Assembly: GCA_016295005.1 (NCBI GenBank)
Contig: JAEDMA010000033.1
Span: 1 to 13,390 of the forward strand
Source of the DNA: Christensenellaceae bacterium
Lineage (GTDB): Bacteria; Bacillota; Clostridia; Christensenellales; Borkfalkiaceae
Reading direction: 5' to 3'
DNA length: 13,390 nucleotides
Each line of letters starts with the position of its first letter. Positions within the stretch are counted from its first letter, which is position 1. The notes beneath the pieces are model-generated. The model searched no databases. It saw only the letters and a program-made list of their open reading frames with translations, and was not told the DNA's origin. A program made the position numbers and the translations under genes. This document shows, one piece after another, positions 5,722 to 11,314 of this stretch.

Positions 5722-7506
5722 ATGTTGAATCAGAAAAAGTTTTTTAACCGCAGAACGATAACCCTTATGGTTGCGTCGGTAGTAATTATAGCGCTGCTTA
5801 TTATGGTAGTCGCCTGCGGTTGGGCAAAACAGCCTTGCGAAAATTGCGGCGCGACGGGCGAAATACCCGGGCAGTACTGCGAAACCTGCAACGGCGTAGG
5901 CACGATTGCTGGGGAAGACTGCGAAACGTGCGGCGGCACCGGCGTCGATACGGTATGTAGCAACTGCGGCGGCGCGGGTAAAGTGTTCTGCTCAGCGTGG
6001 GCGTTGCTTCCGCCGATTATAGCGATAGGGCTTGCTCTTATTACCAAAGAGGTTTTCTCTTCGCTGTTTATCGGAATCGTGTCGGGTGGTATTCTTGCGG
6101 CGGATTTCGCTCCGTTACAGGCGATGGATAACATCGTGAACGTAGGACTTATAGACGCGGTATCGGGTACGGCGGGTATCTTTATATTCCTTATAGAACT
6201 CGGCGTTATCGTTGCGCTCGTCAATAAAGCGGGCGGCAGCCGCGCTTTCGGCGAATGGGCGCAAACGCACGTTAAAACGAGAGTCGGCGCGATGCTTTGT
6301 ACTTTCGCTCTTGGCGTTTTAATATTTATCGACGACTATTTCAACTGTCTTACCGTAGGTTCGGTTATGCGCCCCGTAACGGATAAACACAAAATTTCCC
6401 GTTCCAAACTCGCGTATTTAATCGACGCGACCGCGGCGCCCATTTGTATGATTGCGCCTATATCTTCGTGGGCGGCGGCGGTTTCCAAATACGTTGCCGA
6501 CGGGCAGGGATTCAGATTGTTTATCATGGCGATTCCATTTAACTTCTATTCCGTTTTAACGCTCGTCTTTATAATTTCGATGACCCTTTTAAAACTCGAC
6601 TTCGGTCCGATGAAAGTCCACGAACAGAACGCGTTGAACGGCGATTTATTCTCGGGTAAACAAATAGTTGCCGACGATTACGCTCCTAACGAAAGGGGCA
6701 GAGTTATAGACCTTATTCTTCCGATAGCGGTGCTTATCGTTTCCTGCGTGTTTTCGCTTTTATACGTCGGAGGATTTATGAACGGAGTTGATTTCGTCAG
6801 CGCGTTCGCCGATACCGACGCTACCGTCGCTCTTCCCTGGGGCGGACTTATCGCTTTGGTATTCATTATAGTTTATATGGCTGTAAGAAGAACGGTTTCT
6901 TTCAAAGAATCTATGAACAGTATTCCCAAAGGATTTATGGCCATGGTCCCCGCGATTTTGATTCTTACTTTCGCTACTGCTTTGAAAAACGTTACCGGCG
7001 TTCTCGGCGCGGCTGAATTCGTAGGGCAGATGATGAAGAGCGTTCCCGATACGTTTATGAGTTTCTTGCCGGCGATGATTTTTATCGTGGCGTGTATTCT
7101 CGCTTTCGCAACGGGTACTTCCTGGGGGACGTTCGGTATTCTTATTCCTATAGTTACGGCAATGTTCGGTTTCACGCAGGGTAGCGATATTTCGCAGGCT
7201 TCTTCGCTTATGGTTGTCGGAATTTCCGCTTGCCTTGCAGGAGCTGTTTGCGGCGACCACTGTTCGCCTATTTCCGATACCACGATTATGAGCAGCGCGG
7301 GCGCCGAATGCGAACACTTAAACCACGTTTCCACGCAGATTCCTTACGCTTTGTTCGTTACCGCGGTTTCTTTCGTTTGCTTTATCGTCGCAGGCTTTAT
7401 TCCCAACGCTTATATAATGCTTCCGCTTTCTATTGTATTGATGGTTGGTTCGGTATTTGTTATGAAAATCATCGTTGCGAAAAAATCCGCAAAAACCGCC
7501 GAATAA
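5722..7506 (+). CDS. NhaC-superfamily transporter, probable lysine transporter, with N-terminal DnaJ-like Cys-rich extension
   Basis: A 594-residue polytopic membrane protein. The core starts near residue 92 (AWALLPPIIAIGLALITKEVF), as NhaC-family proteins usually do, and ends with the family signature GDHCSPISDTTIMSS. NhaC members are Na+/H+ or sodium-coupled antiporters. Those behind lysine riboswitches have been proposed as lysine transporters (LysW), which fits here. The unusual part is residues 1-91: a basic start (KK, RR), one hydrophobic segment about 13-32 ending VVAC (lipobox-like, C32), then CENC, CETC, CETC and CSNC at 39, 53, 67 and 79. Three are exact CxxCxGxG and the first is close. 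The positive N-terminus puts this module outside the cytoplasm. It may bind zinc or form disulfides; its role is unknown. ATG with AGGAAGG 7 bases upstream; a strong terminator follows. Confidence 0.9.
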   Translation: MLNQKKFFNRRTITLMVASVVIIALLIMVVACGWAKQPCENCGATGEIPGQYCETCNGVGTIAGEDCETCGGTGVDTVCSNCGGAGKVFCSAWALLPPIIAIGLALITKEVFSSLFIGIVSGGILAADFAPLQAMDNIVNVGLIDAVSGTAGIFIFLIELGVIVALVNKAGGSRAFGEWAQTHVKTRVGAMLCTFALGVLIFIDDYFNCLTVGSVMRPVTDKHKISRSKLAYLIDATAAPICMIAPISSWAAAVSKYVADGQGFRLFIMAIPFNFYSVLTLVFIISMTLLKLDFGPMKVHEQNALNGDLFSGKQIVADDYAPNERGRVIDLILPIAVLIVSCVFSLLYVGGFMNGVDFVSAFADTDATVALPWGGLIALVFIIVYMAVRRTVSFKESMNSIPKGFMAMVPAILILTFATALKNVTGVLGAAEFVGQMMKSVPDTFMSFLPAMIFIVACILAFATGTSWGTFGILIPIVTAMFGFTQGSDISQASSLMVVGISACLAGAVCGDHCSPISDTTIMSSAGAECEHLNHVSTQIPYALFVTAVSFVCFIVAGFIPNAYIMLPLSIVLMVGSVFVMKIIVAKKSAKTAE

Positions 7507-7561
7507 TAAAGTGACGAAACAAAAGAGTTTTGTTATATAAACGTTCGGATCTATTAAAAAT

Positions 7562-7596
7562 AATCTCCGCTTTTTTGTTGAAGCGGAGATTTTTTA
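7562..7596 (+). terminator. Intrinsic terminator of the transporter gene
   Basis: A perfect 11-bp stem AATCTCCGCTT (7562-7572) and AAGCGGAGATT (7581-7591) around TTTTGTTG, followed by TTTTA. It lies about 55 bp after the transporter stop. Confidence 0.85.
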
Positions 7597-7642
7597 TCGT
7601 CGGAAAAAGCCCGCGATTATCGCGGGGTATTCTAATAAATCG

Positions 7643-7674
7643 AACGCCCTCTGCGAAATACCGCAGAGGGCGTT
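7643..7674. terminator. Hairpin terminator between convergent genes
   Basis: A perfect 13-bp GC-rich stem AACGCCCTCTGCG (7643-7655) and CGCAGAGGGCGTT (7662-7674) around AAATAC. It lies 38 bp beyond the stop of the reverse-strand lipoprotein gene and would end its transcripts, although the U-tract on that strand is poor (CGATTTATT). A smaller CCCGCG/CGCGGG hairpin lies just to its left at about 7610-7626. Confidence 0.6.
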
Positions 7675-7711
7675 TTGTCGTGATTTTTTAATAGTTACGA
7701 CGCCACGGAAG

Positions 7712-7933
7712 TTAAGATTTATAAGTAGTATACGATTCGGGTTTTCCGAGCGCGGCGTATACAGCCGTGTTCGCGTCGTAGGAGTCGGGCGTTTTTTTAA
7801 GCCCCGTCATAACCGTATCTGCGCCGTTTACGGCAGAAGGCGGGGTGACGTTTGCGTCGCCGCAGCCGACGAGCGAAAATGCCAAACATACGGTAAAAAT
7901 TATCGCAAGTATGCTTGTCAAAAGTTTTTTAAT
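7712..7933 (-). CDS. Small predicted lipoprotein, apparent ATT start
   Basis: A short secreted lipoprotein of unknown function, 73 residues if begun at ATT (7933-7931). From there it reads KK, then LLTSILAIIFTVCLAFSLVG and C24: a textbook lipoprotein signal peptide with positive start, hydrophobic core and lipobox LVGC, so the mature protein would be lipid-anchored outside the membrane. The ATT is preferred because AAGGAGA (7944-7938) lies 4-5 bases upstream; the next possible start, TTG at 7921, is 16 bases from that site and drops both lysines. No in-frame ATG exists. The mature part is only about 50 residues, polar, with no known motif (TPPSAVNGADTVMTGLKK...). It may be a genuine small lipoprotein or the beginning of a shortened substrate-binding-type protein. 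It has its own promoter and faces away from the ATP-grasp gene. Confidence 0.65.
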   Translation of the reverse strand: MKKLLTSILAIIFTVCLAFSLVGCGDANVTPPSAVNGADTVMTGLKKTPDSYDANTAVYAALGKPESYTTYKS

Positions 7934-7982
7934 AAGTTCTCCTTTGCATTATGGAAAATTTCGTGTCGTAATCGCACGGAAT

Positions 7983-8011
7983 ATTATATCAAGAAGTAAA
8001 TATAATTACAA
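7983..8011 (-). promoter_or_regulatory. Sigma-A promoter of the small lipoprotein gene
   Basis: Read on the reverse strand, TTGTAA (8011-8006), a 17-base spacer and a perfect TATAAT (7988-7983). Transcription would start near 7976, giving a leader of about 40 bases that carries the AAGGAGA ribosome site. The 225-bp gap between this gene and the divergent ATP-grasp gene holds both promoters and nothing else I can identify. Confidence 0.7.
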
Positions 8012-8119
8012 TCGTTTTTTTTGTCTTTAATTAAACAAAATCCGTATATGTGTTTATTTAATATATTGTTTTTATATTCAAAAGCGAAGTCGATTGTCCT
8101 ATTATAACTCACAGACGAT

Positions 8120-8148
8120 TTGACTTTATTTTTCGTCGGTGGTAAAAT
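8120..8148 (+). promoter_or_regulatory. Sigma-A promoter of the ATP-grasp gene, almost leaderless
   Basis: TTGACT (8120-8125), a 17-base spacer and TAAAAT (8143-8148). The expected start near 8155 is only about four bases before the ATG at 8159, and no Shine-Dalgarno site exists, so the message is probably leaderless. Confidence 0.7.
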
Positions 8149-8158
8149 AATTTAAGTT

Positions 8159-9034
8159 ATGAAAGGTATCATCGTTATAAACGCTTTCCTTAAACCGGAA
8201 CAGAGCGTTCGCCAAGCGGAAAGGTTAAAACAGGAATTCAATAAAAGGAACGTGGAAATCGAAATAGTTTCCGACGGTTTCGTTCGTACGGGAATATTCG
8301 GCGGGAAAGTTTTTTCTTCTTTTAAATCGGTAGATTTTGCCGTTTATCTCGATAAAGACAAGTTTTTGTCGGCAGAAATGGAATCTTCGGGGATAAGGCT
8401 TTTTAACCGCCACTTTGCAATCCGCGTTTGCGACGACAAAGGCGAAACGTATCTTGCTCTCGTTAAAAACGGAATTCCCGTTCCCGATACGATTTTCGCT
8501 CCGCTCTGCTACGGCGGCGGCAAGATACGGGAGAAAGTTTTAGACGATATCGCAGAAAAACTTTCTCTCCCGCTCGTGGTTAAAGAAAGTTACGGCTCTA
8601 TGGGAAAAGGAGTTTATCTTGCGGAAACAAAAAAAGACCTTTTTTCTATTTCCGAAAAACTCGTTGCTACTCCGCATATGTATCAAAAATATATCGGCTA
8701 TAAAAGGGGGGTAGACGTAAGAATTATCGTTATCGGCGGGAAATATTTTGCCGCTATGACGCGAAAAAACGAAAACGATTTCCGCTCCAACGTGGCGCAG
8801 GGCGGAACTGTTAAAGGGATAACGCCTTCGGCGGAATTTATCGCCGTCGCGGAAAATTGCGCCCGCTCGCTCGGGTTAGATTATTGCGGTGTGGATATTT
8901 TATTCGGCGAAAACGATTCCCCGATAGTATGCGAAGTAAATTCCAACGCCTTTTTCGAAGGCATGGAAAAGGCTACGGGTAAAAACGTGGCGAAAGCGTA
9001 CGTCGATTATATTATCGGCGAAATGAATAAATAA
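8159..9034 (+). CDS. RimK-like ATP-grasp ligase
   Basis: A 291-residue cytoplasmic protein of the ATP-grasp superfamily, closest in pattern to RimK/LysX-type carboxylate-amine ligases, which join an amino acid (often glutamate) to a carboxyl group through an acyl-phosphate. Residues about 1-90 form the N-terminal domain. The ATP-grasp fold follows, with PLVVKESYGSMGKGV (138-152, K142 and the glycine-rich loop), RGVDVRIIVIGGKYFAAMTR (183-202), and the metal-binding end GVDILF...PIVCEVNSNAFFEG (D246, E259, N261, N263). GIPVPDT at 106-111 is also typical. The acceptor is unknown. No partner gene lies alongside: a divergent lipoprotein is upstream and a hairpin array downstream. The first codon ATG is at the end of a promoter, without a ribosome site. 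Confidence 0.9.
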   Translation: MKGIIVINAFLKPEQSVRQAERLKQEFNKRNVEIEIVSDGFVRTGIFGGKVFSSFKSVDFAVYLDKDKFLSAEMESSGIRLFNRHFAIRVCDDKGETYLALVKNGIPVPDTIFAPLCYGGGKIREKVLDDIAEKLSLPLVVKESYGSMGKGVYLAETKKDLFSISEKLVATPHMYQKYIGYKRGVDVRIIVIGGKYFAAMTRKNENDFRSNVAQGGTVKGITPSAEFIAVAENCARSLGLDYCGVDILFGENDSPIVCEVNSNAFFEGMEKATGKNVAKAYVDYIIGEMNK

Positions 9035-9077
9035 CGGTATATTTTTGCCGTGGAAAGGGTATAAACCGCGAAGATTA

Positions 9078-9325
9078 GTGGCGTAGCGATAGGGATTATT
9101 GCTACGCCACAACTATATTTGCCTAACGGCAAGTGATATTGCTAAAAGCAGTGATATTTTGCTACGCAAAGTTTTATTTTCCCTTTCGGGAAAGTTGTGG
9201 CAAATATAATATAACTTGCGAGAGAGAAATATAAGAACCTGCTAAGCAGAACCTTGAATTTGCTCTCGCGAATATAACGCAAGATACTTGCATATCACTT
9301 TTAGCCACAAGGCTAAAAATATAAC
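9078..9325. repeat. Array of short hairpins separated by a GTKATAT-like heptamer
   Basis: About ten short palindromes lie in 250 bases. GTGGCGTAGC/GCTACGCCAC (9078-9110) flanks the array. Then come TTGCC-TAAC-GGCAA (9119-9132), TGCT-AAA-AGCA (9140-9150), TTTGC-TAC-GCAAA (9158-9170), TTTCCC-TTTC-GGGAAA (9178-9193), GCAA/TTGC (9200-9219), GCGAGAG/CTCTCGC (9218-9269) enclosing CTGC-TAA-GCAG (9239-9249), GCAAG-ATA-CTTGC (9279-9291), and TTTTAGCC-ACAA-GGCTAAAA (9299-9318). Between them a heptamer recurs: GTGATAT at 9133 and 9151, GTTTTAT at 9171, then its reverse complement as ATATAAC, ATATAAG, ATATAAC, ATATCAC and ATATAAC from 9209 to 9325. The stems differ in sequence, so this is not a CRISPR array. 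No open frame with a start is credible here. Confidence 0.8.
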
Positions 9326-9354
9326 TTAAATTTTTAATTTTTGTGGATAAGAAA

Positions 9355-9405
9355 AGCCCACCATATTTCGCTTTTTGCGAAGTATAGTGGGCTACACTTT
9401 TATTT
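9355..9405. terminator. Long hairpin terminator after the hairpin array
   Basis: A 17-bp stem at 9355-9371 and 9377-9393, arms AGCCCACCATATTTCGC and GCGAAGTATAGTGGGCT, with one C-A mismatch and one G-U pair around TTTTT. The forward strand continues ACACTTTTATTTTG and the reverse strand TTTTCTTATCC, so it may work both ways. It separates the ATP-grasp region from the heat-shock gene. Confidence 0.7.
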
Positions 9406-9457
9406 TGAATTAATATCCCTATGTCTATTGCAGTTTTTTTCGCGGTTTTTTCGCGTA

Positions 9458-9524
9458 AAAAAAATTAAAAAATTTTAAAATTTTTTTAAAAAACAGTTGA
9501 CAAGGAAAAAACGCCGAGTATAAT
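9458..9524 (+). promoter_or_regulatory. Strong sigma-A promoter of the hsp20 gene with AT-rich upstream tract
   Basis: A perfect TTGACA (9497-9502), a 16-base spacer and a perfect TATAAT (9519-9524). Upstream, about 9458-9492 is almost pure A/T in phased runs (A8TTA6T4A4T7A6), which resembles an UP element or a bent region. Transcription would start near 9531, inside the CIRCE operator. Confidence 0.85.
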
Positions 9525-9529
9525 TATAA

Positions 9530-9556
9530 TTAGCAATCGGGAAAAGAGAGTGCTAA
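9530..9556 (+). promoter_or_regulatory. CIRCE operator (HrcA binding site)
   Basis: TTAGCAATC (9530-9538), nine bases, then GAGTGCTAA (9548-9556). This is the CIRCE inverted repeat TTAGCACTC-N9-GAGTGCTAA with one change, A for C at position 7 of the left arm. It begins 5 bases after the -10 box and covers the expected start site, the usual place for repression by HrcA. The hrcA gene itself is not in the window. Confidence 0.92.
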
Positions 9557-9620
9557 CAAACAAAGCAACCGATTGCCAACAAAAAATAAAAAAAGATTCT
9601 AATTCAAGGAGGATTTGATT

Positions 9621-10043
9621 ATGAAGAATTTTATGGTAAGAAGAAACAACGAAGGTTACGGAGATTTGGACTTTTTCGGCAGAGAGTTTGACGATTTGTT
9701 CAGACCGATGTTCTATGAAAACGAACACAACAATATGAGAACGGATATAAGAGAAACGGAAAATTCTTACGAAGTCGCCGTTGATCTGGCGGGATTCGAC
9801 AAAAAAGATATTAACGTTAAACTTGAAAACGGGTACGTAACCATTTCGGCGAAGAGAGAAGATAAACACGAGAACAAACGTTATTTGAGAAGAGAAAGAA
9901 GTATTTCGTGTTCGCGTTCTTATTACGTCGGCGACAAGGTAAAAGAAAGCGACATAAAAGCAAAATACGAAAACGGTACGCTTACTGTTGATATTCCTAA
10001 AGAAGAAAAGCAGATTGCTTCTCATAACATAGAAATCGAATAA
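9621..10043 (+). CDS. Small heat-shock protein, Hsp20 / alpha-crystallin family
   Basis: A 140-residue cytoplasmic holdase chaperone. Residues about 1-38 are the variable N-terminal arm with the DDLFRPMF element. The alpha-crystallin domain spans about 40-128, starting RTDIRETENSYEVAVDLAGF and ending KYENGTLTVDIPK, the family's conserved G-x-L closing motif. The C-terminal IEI (137-139) matches the I-x-I anchor that links subunits into oligomers. The ATG at 9621 is chosen because AAGGAGG (9606-9612) lies 8 bases upstream; an in-frame TTG at 9615 is too close to that site. The gene is monocistronic, with a strong promoter and CIRCE operator before it and a terminator after it, so heat induction through HrcA is expected. 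Confidence 0.96.
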   Translation: MKNFMVRRNNEGYGDLDFFGREFDDLFRPMFYENEHNNMRTDIRETENSYEVAVDLAGFDKKDINVKLENGYVTISAKREDKHENKRYLRRERSISCSRSYYVGDKVKESDIKAKYENGTLTVDIPKEEKQIASHNIEIE

Positions 10044-10060
10044 ATTTTTCCCTTATTACG

Positions 10061-10101
10061 GAAAAAGAACGGAGAATTTTCTCCGTTCTTTTTCATTTTT
10101 T
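10061..10101 (+). terminator. Intrinsic terminator of hsp20
   Basis: A perfect 14-bp stem: GAAAAAGAACGGAG (10061-10074) and CTCCGTTCTTTTTC (10081-10094) around AATTTT, followed by ATTTTTTC. It lies 17 bases after the stop. Confidence 0.9.
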
Positions 10102-10111
10102 CGGTTTTACG

Positions 10112-10140
10112 TTGATTTTATTTTCATTTAAGTGTAAAAT
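10112..10140 (+). promoter_or_regulatory. Sigma-A promoter of the flippase-like gene, very short leader
   Basis: TTGATT (10112-10117), a 17-base spacer and TAAAAT (10135-10140). The start near 10147 leaves about ten bases before the ATG at 10158, and no Shine-Dalgarno site is visible. The layout closely resembles that of the ATP-grasp gene. Confidence 0.7.
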
Positions 10141-10157
10141 AATCTTATAAAACGTTT

Positions 10158-11231
10158 ATGAAGATATTTTGCAGGAAAAACAGAAAATATATCATCGACG
10201 GGATAGTTATCGCCGCGGTTACCTTGTTCACCCTTTTTTATCTTATAAAGGGCGGATATTTTACCGCGGAAAAACTTTCCGTTATAAATTTTTACGATTT
10301 TCTCATCGTTTCCGTTTACTGTTTTCTCGCTCTTGCGCTTTTATCTTTTGTGGATTTTCTGGTTTATCGTACGTTTACACGTAACATGCCGTACTATAAA
10401 TGTTTGTTTAACACCGTCAGCGGCAATCTCGGTTCCGGAGTTACGCCTTATAAAACGGGGCATTTTCCGTTGATGATTTATTATCAGATAAACTCGGGCG
10501 TGCCTTATTCCGATACCGCCGCCGGACTTATTAAATGTCAGATAATTTACAGTTTCACTTCCGTCGCTGTTTATACCGTCGTCGTAATTATCCTTGCGGC
10601 GAAAGGGCTGTTCGTTACGATGAACGGCGTTTCCGTTCCTCTTTGGGCGGTGATTTCGTTAGGTCTTCTTTTTCATCTCGGAGTCGTCTTGTTAATAGTC
10701 GTTCTTGCCTTTATAAAACCGTTGCAGGGGAAAGCCCTTTCGTTTACCGCTAACATTATAAATAAGTTCAAAAAGGATTTCGACAAAGATAAGTTTATTG
10801 CCGATAAGTCGGAAAAACTCGGCGTGTATAGGCGGGAAATATCTCTTATAGCGGGTGGATTTTATAAGTTTATACCGGCATTTATTCTTTACGCCGTCTT
10901 TATGATTATGAGTTCTTCTTCGGCGTATCTGTCTTATCTTCTGGCGTCGCGCTCGCAATTCGATTTTGACAGTATGCTTATCTTCTATATCCTCGTGCTG
11001 GCTTCGGCGTACGTTACCAACTTCGTTCCGATACCCGGGGGAGTGGGCAGTTCGGAATTAATTTTTACCCTTATTTTCGCCTCGGTTATTCCCGACGAAC
11101 TTATGGGAGCGGTGTTGATTTTATGGCGAGTCGGCAGTTTCTACCTTTTAATGGTTATCGACTTGATTCTTTTCGTTATATCGCATTTTATCAGACAAAA
11201 AAAGAATAAAGAAAATCTCGCCGATAATTGA
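10158..11231 (+). CDS. Flippase-like / lysylphosphatidylglycerol synthase transmembrane-domain protein
   Basis: A 357-residue polytopic membrane protein of the LPG_synthase_TM family (UPF0104, YbhN-like; the same fold as the N-terminal half of MprF). Hydrophobic segments lie near residues 12-31, 46-70, 122-150, 162-186, 238-263, 273-291, 295-311 and 318-345. The family signatures are NTVSGNLGSGVTPYKTG (85-101) and NFVPIPGGVGSSE (288-300) followed by the LILWRVGSFYLLM helix (320-332). A long basic cytoplasmic loop lies at about 187-228. No catalytic synthase domain follows, so it is not MprF itself. Family members are thought to move lipids or polyprenyl-linked substrates across the membrane; the substrate here is unknown. 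The ATG directly follows a promoter, without a ribosome site. A hairpin overlaps the 3' end, and the glycosidase gene converges on it. Confidence 0.88.
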   Translation: MKIFCRKNRKYIIDGIVIAAVTLFTLFYLIKGGYFTAEKLSVINFYDFLIVSVYCFLALALLSFVDFLVYRTFTRNMPYYKCLFNTVSGNLGSGVTPYKTGHFPLMIYYQINSGVPYSDTAAGLIKCQIIYSFTSVAVYTVVVIILAAKGLFVTMNGVSVPLWAVISLGLLFHLGVVLLIVVLAFIKPLQGKALSFTANIINKFKKDFDKDKFIADKSEKLGVYRREISLIAGGFYKFIPAFILYAVFMIMSSSSAYLSYLLASRSQFDFDSMLIFYILVLASAYVTNFVPIPGGVGSSELIFTLIFASVIPDELMGAVLILWRVGSFYLLMVIDLILFVISHFIRQKKNKENLADN

Positions 11232-11245
11232 CGGCGAGATTTATT
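11213..11245. terminator. Terminator hairpin overlapping the end of the flippase-like gene
   Basis: A perfect 11-bp stem AAATCTCGCCG (11213-11223) and CGGCGAGATTT (11232-11242); the loop contains the stop codon of the flippase-like gene. On the reverse strand it runs into TTTCTTTATTCTTTTTTT, a better U-tract than on the forward strand (ATTATAAG), so it mainly suits the convergent glycoside hydrolase transcript. Confidence 0.65.
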
Positions 11246-11274
11246 ATAAGAATTTCGTTTATTTTACGGTTTTT

Positions 11275-11313
11275 AAGTCGCGATACGGGTTTCGTCCGCT
11301 CGCGGCTTTTTCT
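11275..11313 (+). terminator. Terminator of the flippase-like gene
   Basis: AAGTCGCGA (11275-11283) pairs with TCGCGGCTT (11300-11308), one G-U pair, and the inner bases CGG/CCG extend it. It is followed by TTTCTG. It ends just before the stop of the convergent gene. Confidence 0.55.
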
Positions 11314-11314
11314 G

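Noticed and set aside
5730..7334. Long reverse-strand open frames within the transporter gene
   Set aside because: They are complementary-strand shadows of a well-supported membrane protein, with no ribosome sites and no recognisable domains.
8009..8097. Inverted ACAATCG / CGATTGT pair in the gap before the ATP-grasp gene
   Set aside because: Seven bases separated by about 75 are easily found by chance in AT-rich sequence, and no associated structure or binding motif is recognisable.
9078..9325. Possible CRISPR array
   Set aside because: The recurring unit is only about 7 bases and changes orientation, the spacing varies from about 10 to 40 bases, and the intervening parts are palindromes rather than unique spacers. 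No cas genes are nearby.
9486..10025. A 179-residue open frame on the reverse strand across hsp20 and its promoter
   Set aside because: It is antisense to a clear Hsp20 gene, runs through the promoter and CIRCE operator, has no ribosome site, and its Phe/Val/Ser-rich product is what reverse-reading this composition gives.
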